A stretch of 44,268 nucleotides of DNA from positions 578,589 through 622,856 of the forward strand of contig BFEA01000283.1 in assembly GCA_003427395.1 (NCBI GenBank). The letters are read 5' to 3'. The notes beneath the pieces are model-generated. The model had not been told where the DNA came from. It worked only from the letters and a program-made list of their open reading frames with translations, and ran no database searches. Position 1 is the first letter of the stretch, and each line of letters opens with the position of its first letter. Below, in pieces: positions 1 through 10,355 of this stretch. The stretch is from Chara braunii (taxonomy: Eukaryota; Streptophyta; Charophyceae; Charales; Characeae). A program made the position numbers and the translations under genes.

Positions 1-64
<64 letters not shown>

Positions 65-72
65 CTCGCTCG
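1..72. repeat. (CT)n microsatellite
   Basis: Nearly pure CT dinucleotide repeat with a few CG interruptions near its end. It starts at the window edge, so its full length is unknown. Confidence 0.95.
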
Positions 73-1240
73 CTCACTCATGATCACAGGCTTGGACAAG
101 CACAATGAAGCTGGTCGAGTGCGGCCACGCGGTGTACGAAGAAGAAGGTGAGAACGGCGAAGGTGGCAGTTGAAGGCAACAAGAAAACGAAGGAATATCA
201 ACAAGAATGAAAAGACAGACTGAGTGAGGGAAGTGGGTACTAGTGGGTAAAAGGCAAAAATGTGTTGCAGGCCCAAACGACGATAGCACAGGCCGTCATG
301 AAAAAGGTACCGGTAGTGAACAACCAGTAGGGTGAAGAGGCACCAGTACCACAACAGGCCTGGATGTGGCTACGCTAGTGCAACGCCTGAAGACAAAATG
401 GAAAAAAAAAAACCAAACATCCACGACCCTCACTGCCGCTTCAGAGGCCCTAATTTTTTTTTAAAATGGACCGTTTGCAGCATGGGGCCTTGTCGGACAC
501 CACACTCGTGGTAGGCGGCATGGCGGGGTGTTCGGCTCTGGTGGGGGAATGCGGGTGGGGGAGGACACGCGGACAAAAAAAAAAAAAAAACATTTTAATA
601 ATAAACGACGGGGATCGGGGAAGCGACGCATGTTTTTTTACCAGGGGACATAATTTCCCCCGCCCTGCAGCACAACGCNGTACATCGTATTTGGTGAGTC
701 CGGACNGCGCAGCGACGACACNGCCTTCGANGGAGACGTCCTTACTCTGAGGCGCGATCAATTTCGGGGAAAAAAAAGAAAAAACAAAAAAATAAAAAAG
801 GGGGCGATGGGCATGGGAGCGTGGGTGGACCAACCATAGCGAGGTCGTTCCATCACATTATGTAGTCGCCGGCGTTTTCCCTTCGCCTACCTGGTTTTCC
901 GTTTTTTTTTTTTTTCTTTTTCTTTTTTTTTTCGTTCTTTTAGGGTTTTTTGGCGATGTGCACAAAGGAGGAAGTGCGGGGGGCAGTTCCTTTGCATGGG
1001 CACCATCTCATTCCACGCTAAACAAATAGCCGCGAACCGTTCGCCCCCTTCCGAGGCTCGAGCGCATCACTGCGCATGCAGCAGGATTCGGAATCGTCCG
1101 CGGAGGGAGCTCCGCGGGCATTCAACTACGACCGGCCTCATCTTCCTTTGCCCGGGGGTGCGACCCTCTTTCGTGGGCTCCAATTTTTTGATGTATTCGG
1201 TGCGCGTTCATAATTGTTGACCCGCGCACCTCCTCCAAAC
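73..1240. other. non-coding low-complexity stretch, no gene seen
   Basis: No open frame here has a recognisable domain. The stretch holds A-runs near 400 and 577-592, T-rich tracts near 455 and 905-935, and unresolved bases at 679, 706, 722 and 731. A TTTAGGG-type motif near 940 resembles a plant telo-box but is a single occurrence. I see nothing else in it. Confidence 0.6.
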
Positions 1241-1245
1241 CCACC

Positions 1246-1316
1246 AGTTGACAACTGCGGGCCAATTCAGGTGGATTCAATGCGATTGTGCCTAAATTGG
1301 CCCGCAGTAGTCAACT
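1246..1316 (+). repeat. 71-nt inverted repeat, miRNA-precursor or MITE-like
   Basis: A left arm reading TTGACAACTGCGGGCCAATT (1248-1267) pairs with 1295-1314, with one mismatch in 20 positions, and the stem extends by two more pairs outward. The loop is 27 nt and itself partly pairs. The near-perfect arms could be a small hairpin RNA precursor or a short foldback element. No flanking duplication was found. Confidence 0.6.
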
Positions 1317-1360
1317 TCGGTCATGAGAACCTGATAGCACTTTTGTTTCAACGCACACGT

Positions 1361-1530
1361 GTTGGAAACGTGTTGGAAAGACGTTGGACCAACGTTGAAC
1401 AAATGTTGGAAACACGTCGGCCGCGTGTTGATCAAACGGTTGGAAACATAAAACGGTGATGCTCCAACGGTTGGCCATAGCATTTGTCGTCGTTCCAATG
1501 CTGGTCCGGTGCGGCGACCGAGTTGGAAAC
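1361..1530 (+). repeat. degenerate GTTGGAAAC repeat cluster
   Basis: GTTGGAAAS occurs at 1361, 1372, 1404, 1439 and 1522. Short palindromes lie between copies: ACGTTGG/CCAACGT around 1388, AACACG/CGTGTT at 1411-1429, and CCAAC/GTTGG at 1464-1474. No coding content was recognised. Confidence 0.55.
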
Positions 1531-1627
1531 TTCATAAAATTTTCCCACATTTTTTTTGTTGTCAGTCTGCCCCTTCGTACCCCAATTTTATTCTTACTTC
1601 ATACTCTCTTCAGTTGGTGATAAGCTA

Positions 1628-2079
1628 TAGTCAGACCACCCAAACTTATGGAAACCTGTCTGACTAGCCTGTTCATAGATAATATAATAATAAAGCATAG
1701 CCAGTTTACAACCTTCCGGTTCTAGCATATGCGAGGCATTGGACCAAGACCACCCAAACTTATGGAACATGTCTTGATCCTCAGCCTGGTTCATTTCTCT
1801 CTAAGCCAAAGCAGGAAGAGGTTGAGCCACCCGAACTTATGGAACATGCTCAGACCTCCTCGTTTTGGAACTAAAGAAACTGACGAAAACTCAAAGTAAA
1901 CAAGGCGACCAAGCTATGCAAACTTATGGAACATGCTTGGCCCCTGAAAAGTCAACCACAGTTAGCCCTCACAAAATAGAGCAACCAGACCACCCAAACT
2001 TATGGAAGATGTCTGACTCTCCAAGCAATTCAAAAATAAACATAGCACTGAGCCTTCCCAAACTTATGGAACTGGCCCA
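1628..2079 (+). repeat. array of six hairpins with a shared loop
   Basis: Six imperfect palindromes begin near 1628, 1741, 1818, 1909, 1986 and 2049. All share a loop containing AAACTTATGGAA (GAACTTATGGAA in the third), usually preceded by CCACC and followed by a C/T-rich end. The flanking arms differ between copies yet pair within each copy: TAGTCAGAC/GTCTGACTA (9 bp), GGACCAAGAC/GTCTTGATCC (one mismatch), GAGGTTGAGC/GCTCAGACCTC (one bulge), CCAAGC/GCTTGG, CAGAC/GTCTG, TGAGCC/GGCCCA (one mismatch). Spacers of about 60-110 nt are not conserved. Some copies encode FHKFGW on the minus strand, but others are interrupted, so a structural role fits better than coding. Function unknown. Confidence 0.8.
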
Positions 2080-2279
2080 TCCTTTGGTTGACCCAGTCAA
2101 ACACATGCAACACCGCCTTTCTCCTATCCTACCCCCAGGTGCAACTCCACAATCTGCTTTCAATCAGACAATGAAACTGAAACTGACATTGCGCATAACT
2201 TCCTTTATTAAGTCTGGTTTATGTCCTGAAGTCAAACTGAAAGTCNAGGTAAAGGGGCATGCAATATACTCAGTCAACT

Positions 2280-3619
2280 CATAGGGAATACAGATAAGGG
2301 TTATACCGGGTTTATAGAGAGGGAGTAAAGGTTACCTTTTGGTTCCCTGCCTCTAGAACTCCTTCTGAGTTCCGGCAGAGCTCCCGCATTCGGTGGGATG
2401 ACTCCCCACAGAGTCTTGTTGTAGTCCTACGGGTTGCAATCCCGCCTACCGCCTTCCTTTCAGAACAGGACTAGACTTAGAGTAAGAAGGGAAGAAGATA
2501 AGGCGTCTGAGACTCTCGAGATACAAGAAGGGGACAACTCAACTCTTCGGAGAGGGCCTTGATACCTTCAATCGCCTAAGGGCCCCGCAATGATGGCCAA
2601 CTAGTAACAACTTGGTCAACTTCTGAAGTCCACTCGTCAAAGTCAATCCTCTGTCGATCTCTTAGCTGGCAGCAATACCCTTCCTTCCCAAACTCAGTCA
2701 ACCCTCTAAGTCCAATCATTGCTGCACAAAAGGCTGTAGCAGACATCAACCGGTTGTGGTGGTATGCAGTAGCGTACCGCAGCCAACAGTAGGCAGCAGC
2801 AATAGCAGTCATCAGTAGCTAGCCACAGCTTGTGACCCGTCAACAGTCGCGGCAGCAGCTTGCACATCAATCAAACGCAGCAGTGGGTCCACAATACACA
2901 TCAGTATAGATCAACAGGTCCGGAGTACACAACAGTCAGCCAAAATACGCATCGGTATACCCGTAATATGCGGCAGCATGGCACAACGTGCAGCAGCCAG
3001 CCATAGTCAGCAGGTGCAGCGGCAGTACACAGCGGCGGTTAACAGCAACAGTAACAGTCCGTGCCTAGTCCGCTACAGTTCGTGCACGGCCGCAGCAGCG
3101 GTTCGTGCATAGATGCAGCAACCGTGCATAATCAATCGGAAGCAGCAACCACGCAGAGTCAACCACTGTAGGAGTTTGCCCAGTCAATCAACAATTCGAA
3201 GTGGTTGCCTGATCACGGTAGTATCTAGACTCCCATAGCGGTAATTAGCGAGACCTCGGAGCCTTCAGGCTGTTAGCTCCTTACCCTCTATTGGCTGATC
3301 ATCCAACCGTCCCTCCAAGTAGTTGGTCATTGCTAAGAGGGCTCCTACGTAGCTATTCAGCAGCCTGGAGCATCGTTCGTAGGCGGAGCTAACCAGTCAA
3401 CTCAGTTCACCGCTCGATAACTACCATGCACCACCATCCCCATCACTCTGCATTACAGGCCTTGGTTNGCNGGNAGTACATCAGTAGAGGGGGCCTGCTG
3501 GTCAACTGTTTCCTGCCTCGTGAGCTAGTATCCACTGTCTCGCAACCTGCGGGACCTCTCAGTCTGTGTTTTCGGGCAGGTAGGAGGCATAACTCGCCCC
3601 TTTTTTACCCTCTCCCCTC
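2280..3619. other. non-coding, CAG/CAGT-rich stretch
   Basis: No domain-bearing frame was found. From about 2740 to 3190 the DNA is made of imperfect CAG, CAGTAGC and GCAGCAACC runs. A nested hairpin lies at about 2348-2379 (CTGCC/GGCAG enclosing GAACTC/GAGTTC). Unresolved bases occur at 3468, 3471 and 3474. Confidence 0.5.
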
Positions 3620-3960
3620 AGATGATACGCGCCGGCCAACGAGTAAGACTTCAGCCCGTCAGTCCGCTTCACACCTCTTCCGCTGCTGAGATGGGCAAAA
3701 GTTGGATGAGTCTTCCACTACAAAGTGGGAAGATACATCGACGACTCTCCAGCTCGTGCCCCTCTCTTCATCGACCCGCTGAGCAACACATCGGCCAACA
3801 GGTAAGCATCCGACCCTGCAGCTGGCCCCCCTCTACTCACTCCGATAGGCCAAGCGGAACTCCGAATGAATCTTCCGTTAGAGTATGGAAAGATACACTC
3901 CCCCGTAATTGTGTCTCCCTCTTGGGCGCAGGCTTTCGCGTCACCTTTGGCCAAACCACC
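3620..3960 (+). repeat. diverged ~160-bp tandem repeat
   Basis: CGGCCAAC followed by a GTAAG motif recurs at 3633 and 3792, and a related GGCCAAAC at about 3948. A TCTTCC...GGAAGATACA hairpin recurs at 3711 and 3871. The period is 156-160 bp. Copies are well diverged. No coding function was recognised. Confidence 0.55.
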
Positions 3961-5382
3961 AACCCATCAGCACAACTAACGGTGACATTACGTTCGTACC
4001 GCCATCAAACCCCAGTATCGAGCTCTGGTTCGCTCGATGTCGTTGAATATCGAGTGAGTTACTTATTTCTTCTTCCTCCATAGCCATGGGTCCAACAGCT
4101 CAGCGCACCCTTTTTCTTTTCTTTCCGCCCTTGTACTGACTTTCTCCTCAATCTAACTTCATCATCTAGTTCGCCTTGTCTCAAAACCCCTATCTACCAC
4201 CTTTTCTGGGCCGATTTCATGATGAATCGGTCGAGAAAAGCCTTTTCCACCCTCGTTGTTCACCATCTCCCTCGTCCTCCTCTATTTCAGCGCACGACTT
4301 TTCTCGCTAACTTCCTAATCCTTTCACCTAGCACTGAAACTAACACGCTCATACGATTCGCCCGGGGCCTAAACCCCGGGACGACATCCTCCCCCTCCCG
4401 ATTCCGCTAAGAATCGAGAAAGCGATGCCTCCCAGACTCCGCCCGACTCCTTCTCCATAGCTCCGCCATCCTCCGCTCACCTTGCATGCACCCAGCGTGA
4501 AGATCGTCGAGGTTCACTCGCTATTCTGTTTTTCTTCTTCGTAACTTTGCCCAGCTCCCAGCCTGTCCCTTCACGCTCGCTTTTCGTTCCCCCGCTACCT
4601 GCCTCGGCGCTGCCTTGTTACGGCTAGCGCAGCGCTGAATGTCTCCTCCCGCCTAGCTCCCACTCGTTCCTTTTCCGACCAGGCGGCTCCCTAACAACGC
4701 CCAGTGGTGGGAGACCCCGTAGCGGACCGATCTACTATCTGCCGCCCAGCAGGGGAGTGCCAGAAAAGAACAAACTTCCAAACTGTCTGATCCGATTGTT
4801 TCGTTTGCCAGCTATACCCGGTCCGGCTACCGCCCTGCATCAGCGCCACTGCTAAACACCTTAGGGAACTTCTAATGGCCCGCTCTGCTCAAGCAGAGTT
4901 GTCCCCTCCCGGGTCCCCGACAGGCGGCCCGCACATGAATGGCGTTAGGCCTAGGGCACGGGTCTGTTGCCTTGGTGCGCGTGTTCTAAGCAACGACGTG
5001 CTAGAGGATTTTCGCTAGCATCCAGAACATGCGGACCCACCGAACGGGGCGTGCATTCAAGGTCCTCGACTACCGTGCCGACCACTAATTCCGGCGCCGC
5101 GTCTGAATCTAAGAGCTTTGTTGCAAAAATAATAATAGTACACCCATAAATAATAAAAAACACTTGGAAGCTTTTGCCCGCTAGAAGAGAGTGAATCAAG
5201 GAGAGAAGAAAACGCCAGCACCGCTCTGACGCCGCCGACGCCAAAACCAAAAAGGAGGGGGGGTAGCCTCGCCACCCTCATCCCGCCAATTCTTTCATAC
5301 TGCTCTGATGTCCTCAAGTCGTTGCTTGCTGACTTTGATCCCTGAATCTTCCTGATGAAAGTCCGACGCCGTAACTAATAGT
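3961..5382. other. GC/CT-rich non-coding stretch, no gene seen
   Basis: No frame gives a recognisable protein. There is a CCCGGGG/CCCCGGG hairpin near 4362-4382 and several further short palindromes. It may be the interior of the hairpin-rich element ending near 5807, but its other end was not found. Confidence 0.4.
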
Positions 5383-5807
5383 GCCAGACCCGAGTCTGGG
5401 TCTGGCTCTGACGGACGCCTAAATAAACGTACACCGTGCGACGCGCGGGCCTACTGAAAATACTTCAAGGCCTCCTTGTCGTCGATGTCCTCCTTCGCAC
5501 GTACGCACAAGTCACCGGTAGGTGCACCAATCAAACGACAAAAATCTATTTAATCATAGTTTAATCAAAAATAAAAAATTTGGTCGGCACCCACGCCGAC
5601 TCTTCCATCATCAAGGATAAAAAGAGATCATGCGCGCCTTAAGTCTACGCGCCCACACACTCTCTACTCTAGTCAATCATCTAGTGAAACGTCAACCATA
5701 GACTTAGTCGCGCCTCGCACGGTATAGTTAGATTTTAAATCAAACTTATTTTTGTCGTTTGTAAAGACTAGGGCGGATACCTCTATAAGGGTATTCACAC
5801 CGACAGC
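5383..5807 (+). mobile_element. terminal part of hairpin-rich element (copy C)
   Basis: The last 37 bases (5771-5807) line up with the terminus of the larger insert ending at 20688: GGGCRGATACC, a short loop, AGGGT, a C-rich arm, then CCGACA. The upstream DNA has strong perfect hairpins: GCCAGACCC/GGGTCTGGC (5383-5406, 9-bp arms) and GTCGGC/GCCGAC (5583-5600). Gypsy-1 gag sequence begins just after. I infer this is one end of the same family; its start was not located and it may reach back towards 1240. No protein is encoded. Confidence 0.45.
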
Positions 5808-5819
5808 GACCAACTGTTG

Positions 5820-6626
5820 GACTTAGCGAATTTGAGGAAGGTTAGTCACCGAAACTTTGGAATGACGAAGCAGTTTCTTATTGAATTCGAGCGGGTGGCG
5901 CGGTGAGTTCCTGACCTCCTAGACAAGGATCACTGTCTTATCTTCCTGGACAATTTGTCGGAGGTAGAACAGTGAAAGTTGGTGAAAGGGATGCAAGGAC
6001 GATATGACTGGCCAAATATTCGAGAGAACTTGCTGGCCGGAAACTTTGACCAGATCCTCTACCGACTGCTGAAACAGCAGAAGGAGGATCGGGAGAGAGT
6101 ACATATGGGGACGGATAAGGACAAGAAGGTCTATAAGACCTTATGAGATATGAAGGAAATGATGACCAGCATGAAGGAGGAGCGGCTAAAGCTCCAAGTA
6201 ATGATGGCCAAGGCAAAGACTGGAAAGAGGAAAGGAAAGGAGCCAGTTACTGAAGAGAGTAGCAGTGAAAGTAACAGTGAGGAGGAAAAAGAACCCCATC
6301 GGAAGTTGACCAAGGCTGAGAGAAAAGCCTTTAACCAAATACGAGGAGAACATGGTACTTGTTGTAAACAAGGGGAAAATAGTAAGGAAGGAGGAAATGG
6401 AAACAGTGAGCGGCAAGTTGGCCAGGGGCAACAAAGCCAAGGTCAGCAGACTCAACCACAGGGTGGTTGAGGCCGTGGTAGAGGCCGTGGAAACAGTGGC
6501 AAACCTGGGAACTGGCAGGACTATATCTGCAAATATTGTGATATGAAAGGACACGTTATTCGTTTCTGCCAGATCCTCGCCAAAAATGAGAAGGACCAGA
6601 TCGTTTTTATGACGATTCGGGGATAA
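5820..6626 (+). pseudogene. gag: Gypsy-1 gag (capsid and CCHC nucleocapsid), interrupted
   Basis: One reading frame carries a capsid-like region (about 5870-6140), a charged K/E/S-rich linker (6150-6350), and a G/R-rich stretch leading into the zinc knuckle CKYCDMKGHVIRFC (about 6529-6570; C-x2-C-x4-H-x4-C), which binds the element RNA in retroelement Gags. The frame is cut by TGA at 5904, 5973, 6144 and 6468 and by TAA at 6624, all in phase. Sequence after 6624 (about to GGMRKEAF) still reads as Gag-like in the same phase, so these are point nonsense changes in a once continuous gene. The true start codon is not visible. Confidence 0.75.
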
Positions 6627-7513
6627 ATTTTTTATTTCGAAGGTAATCTCATCCATCATAACATTGAAGGAGGAATGAGAAAAGAGGCTTTTTCGACGGA
6701 TGGACCGTCCTCTTCCGGCTACATTCCGCTTAGCTTCTCCTGAAGAAGTAAGTCTTTTTGAATGTGAAGAGACAATGACTTCTTTGGAAATTGGTGACTG
6801 TGAGGAAAAAGAATTCGAGGAAAAGAAGGAAGACATTGCTCATCGGGCATGAGAAGTGACCAGGAAACTGGGCAAGTGTCGGGATTCCATTGTTCGCTTA
6901 TGTGTTGACATGGAAAAATTTTGGCCTAACCTTCCAAATGTGTTCCTCTTTGGTGGCTAGGGGAAACGAGGGTCAGGATGGATCAGCACCTGCGACCGCT
7001 TCGGCACCTGAAACAACGTCGATGGCTCGGCCAATGACGATGTCGAGACCTGTGCTCAAGCGAGGGACACCAACTATTACGATACAGACGCGAAAGGAAA
7101 GGAAGATCTCGCAATCGCAACCAACGCTAGGGGAGAGTTCAAAGGGACCTCAGGAGAAGGAACCTATTATGATAGAGGAAGGGGATGATGAGGAGGAGGA
7201 TGAAAGATTGCGTGCAGAGGATGAACTGCTAACAAAGCAGAGAGCTATGGAGAGGGATTCGGAAACGGGGAAGGCTAAGGTCGAGGAAGAGGAACCTCGC
7301 AAGAAGAAGAATGTATACACAATCCCGGTGGAAAAAATGATTGATTTTGAACAACTTGTGGATCGCATTCTGGAAAGTCAACGCGACTTGGTTACCCTGA
7401 AGGAGATCCTTGCTGTTTCGTCAAAGCTTCTCGAGGAATTTAAGCAGCGCATGAGTCGAAAGAAAGTCATGACATTTAAGCTAAGTGAGATCATTCCTCC
7501 GGAAGTTAACTAG
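6627..7513 (+). pseudogene. Gypsy-1 gag-pol linker, acidic region
   Basis: The first part (6627-6850) continues Gag with a frameshift and is rich in Glu. From 6890 to 7513 an open stretch of 207 residues has a Pro/Thr/Arg-rich N-terminal part, a strongly acidic block (about residues 95-150) and a C-terminal helix-like segment ending in LSEIIPPEVN, just ahead of the protease. Such disordered linkers occur between Gag and protease in gypsy elements of this kind. No enzyme motif was seen. The N-terminal residues lie out of phase with neighbouring pieces. Confidence 0.5.
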
Positions 7514-7531
7514 GCGCCTCCTGGAACGGAG

Positions 7532-8053
7532 ATGGACTGGCGATGTGTAGCCACTGGTCTTATAAAAGTTCAAATCGGTCGTGGAGAGTTCTCTACTCTT
7601 GTAGATGATGGGGCCGAGATGAATATCATGAGAAAGAAACATGCAATTGAAGCTGGAATACAGATCAATCGCAATGATTTTGGATTTTTTGTGGGAATCG
7701 GCGGTGCAACTCCGTTTTGCGGTATAGTTTGCGGCATAATGGTGATGGTCGGGAAGGTCAACGCAAAATCATATTTTTATATTTTACCAAAGGTGGAACA
7801 CGAGGTGCTTTTGGAGAAATCATTTTAGTGTCGCACGGAAAGCATAATCTTCAACAAACATGATGGTACCATGTTTGTGGCTTTGTGCGATCCGGTTTGT
7901 GGCTACTATGAAGTCGTGAGGTGCGCGAATACCGGGCCGGAAAATTCAAGAAACCGGCTAAATCCCGAATCATATACCTTCTCGGAGTCAGAGAAGTTGA
8001 GGAGGGAAAAAAAAACGATTGAGGAAAAGGAGATCCTCAGGAGTTTTCATTGA
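7532..8053 (+). pseudogene. Gypsy-1 aspartic protease
   Basis: Retropepsin-like domain that would cut the Gag-Pol polyprotein. The active-site segment reads STLVDDGAEMNIM, in the place of the usual D-S/T-G-A, followed by strand-like sequence and a VGIGG flap-like segment. The frame stops at 7826 (TAG) after LLEKSF and reopens in the same phase (7829-8053), where NKHDGTMFVALCDPVCGYYE continues the polyprotein. The Asp at the second motif position (DDG) is unusual, since Ser or Thr normally supports the catalytic Asp; it may be another decay change. The link to RT passes through 8050-8289. Confidence 0.65.
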
Positions 8054-8336
8054 CATTGCAAGAAATCTCGCAGACAATCGATTTTGTAGCAACCCATCCT
8101 GCGATTGATCCAAGCCTGGTACAAGCCCTGATGGAGGTTGTGGCTGACGAAGGAGGCGTAGGGACCATGCACCTTGTCTATCGGCCAAATGATTCTCGAG
8201 TGGAGGAATCTTTGCCATCAGCCAGGCAAGAGTTTTTTTTAGAGGACGGAAGTTTAGCGTTGGGTCAAAAAGGAAGTATAAGAAAGTAGGCGAGAAGGCT
8301 CGACCAGTACCAGTTCTGATCACTCAGGAAAAGGAG
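8050..8336 (+). pseudogene. Gypsy-1 protease-RT spacer
   Basis: An open stretch (8050-8289) starting LQEISQTIDFVATHP and ending in GSIRK lies in another phase from its neighbours and bridges protease and RT. It has no catalytic motif. Reading on past the stop at 8287 gives RPVPVLITQEKEVYYKED, which leads straight into the RT frame, so the stop and phase changes are decay within one original pol frame. Confidence 0.5.
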
Positions 8337-9335
8337 GTGTATTATAAGGAAGACTGTGAGTGGATCAGAACGTTGAAGGAGAAGGGTGAGAAAGGGCCGT
8401 GTCGGCTGACAGATGGCAGGGTCAAGGAGATGATCATCGGAGAGTATGACCTCCTCACTAAGGAGGAAACCCAATTTTTTATCGACGTTATGAAGAAGAT
8501 TCATCTAGCTTATGTCTTTGATGATGATGAGCGTGGAAGGTTGGACATCGATATGATTCCGATGACCCGGATCCATACGGTGCCGCATCAGCCATGGAAT
8601 GTGAAGGGTCTACAATATCCTAATCCGGATGATCACCGGAAGGTGGTTAATTATCTTGATGGTAAGGTTTGGACCAAAGTGGTTGACTATTCATACGGGT
8701 CATATGCATCTCCTTGGTTCTACTTTATCAAGCAGAACGGTATTTTGCGATGGGTTCAGGACCTGCAGAAGTTGAATTCTGTGACAGTCCGAGATGCAGG
8801 CGGACTTCCAAACGCCGACCAACTCTCGGAATCTTGTGCAGGCAGGCCCATCATCACCCTGATTGATTTGTATTCAAGGTACGATCAGTATCCGCTGTAC
8901 ACAACGGATCGACCTATGACGGCGATGCATACGCCTCGGGGACTGCTTCATATGTGCGCGGCTCCACAGGGTTGGACAAATGTCGTGACAATTGTGCAGA
9001 GATATATGATGAGAGTCATGCAGCCGCTTTGTCCGGACGTGACCTCTCCATATATCGATGATTTGGCCATCCGAGTACCTCGAGTCAAGGATGAGACTGA
9101 AGTGTTACCTGGCGTTCGAAAGTTCGTGTGGAAACACGTCAGAAATGTGGAAAAGGTTATGAGAAAACTGAAGGAATATAACCTCACTGCTAGTGGGGTT
9201 AAATCAACGCATGGTATGAGGAAGGCGGTAATACTGGGATTCCTTTGTGATGAGAAGAGTCGTCGGCCAGATGCCAAAAAGACGAATAAGATCTTGGAGT
9301 GGCCGACTCCCTTCAGATTTATTACCGATGTTTGA
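8337..9335 (+). pseudogene. pol: Gypsy-1 reverse transcriptase
   Basis: RNA-directed DNA polymerase fragment of about 330 residues. Visible landmarks: the finger segment YASPWFYFIKQNGILRWVQD (about 8695-8760), palm motif A as TLIDLYSRYDQYPL, the APQGWTNV segment, and motif C as SPYIDDLAI (about 9045-9070), so both catalytic Asp positions are kept. The thumb segment with VILGFLCDEKSRRPDA follows. The frame ends with a TGA at 9333; after it SFLGTCRFWRIFI (9336-9375) is the usual connection to RNase H, consistent with an Arg codon CGA changed to TGA. Confidence 0.85.
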
Positions 9336-10334
9336 AGCTTCCTTGGAACTTGCAGATTTTGGCGTATTTTTATCCGCAGATGCGCAGCAAGGGTGAAACA
9401 CTTGCGGAAATTAGTACGCAAGAATCAGATCTGGGAATGGGGACCGAACCAGCAAGCTAGCGTTGAAGATATAAAGGCCGAATTTCAAGAAGGCGGCCAG
9501 ATTTTGCGAGTTCCTTATTTTGATGATGTTGAAGGTCGTCCTTTCATCATCGAGAGTGGTGCAGGCCCTACCACTTTGGGAGGAGTCTTGATTCAAAAGG
9601 ATGGGGAAGGACGAGAGCGACCATTGGGATTCGAAAATAGAACTCTGAATATTGCTGAGCGGAACTACTCCCAGTTCAAGAAGGAAACTCTCGCTGTGCT
9701 TCAGTGTCTGCGTATTTTCAGGAATCATGTATTTGGCAGGCGGTTCATTCTACGAGTCGATCCTACGGCTCTAGCTCAATTGTTGAAGAACTATTCTCCT
9801 TCCGATCCAACCATTTCTCGATGGCTGACATACATTTGGATGTTCAATTTTGAAATTGAACGTATTTCAGACACTCAGAATCTCGCAGATGGGTTGAGTC
9901 GCGTTGATTGGGACTCGTCGACGGATGAGGCGAAGGATTCAATCCATGTGGATGGGTTCTTGGAGGTAGAAGAGTCGCAATTAAGTATCAACGCGTATAC
10001 TTACTTAGCGGATGCAGTTGCTCGACATGGGAAAACTATTTGGAATGCTCCTAGCTTTCATCATGTGCGGCCTGAGCTAGTGATGGGAGAACCATTCATT
10101 GAGGAGGATCCATGGGGTGAAAGGACATCAGAGCAAATGATGAGCTTGGCTTTATCTGATGAAGTCGAGTTTATCAAAGAACCGCTGACGATTGAGTATG
10201 GGCACGAGCAAGCCGATAAGACTTTCAAGATCATTGGGGAAATGTCATTCCTTGTAGATTCTCTAATTCACGAGGACCGCCTGATGAATGAAGAAGCAGA
10301 AGGCAGTCAGATTAGGGAAGCTTTTAGGGAATGA
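9336..10334 (+). pseudogene. pol: Gypsy-1 connection and RNase H domain
   Basis: RNase H-like domain that would remove genomic RNA during reverse transcription. The order is typical: connection (KHLRKLVRKN), then FIIESGAGPTTLGGVLIQ in place of the common TDAS-type first strand, RPLGFENRTLNIAERNYS, KETLAVLQCLRIFRNHVFG, and the final NLADGLSRVDW at about 9880-9910. The first catalytic Asp appears replaced by Glu/Ser, which would impair activity. From 9920 to 10334 a linker of about 135 residues without known motifs leads to the integrase zinc domain. Confidence 0.75.
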
Positions 10335-10355
10335 GAGTATGATGAGGAGTATAGA

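Noticed and set aside
1628-2079. CRISPR-like array
   Set aside because: Spacings vary from about 60 to 110 nt, the repeats are internally palindromic with changing arms, no cas genes exist and the context is eukaryotic.
1594-2163. Repeated FHKFGW peptide on the minus strand as a coding tandem repeat
   Set aside because: Only some of the six copies keep it, stops interrupt the frame, and the flanking arms covary at the DNA level, so structure explains it better.
5350-5375. CTGATGAAAGTCCGACG as a hammerhead
   Set aside because: Stem II does not form and GAAAC is missing after it.
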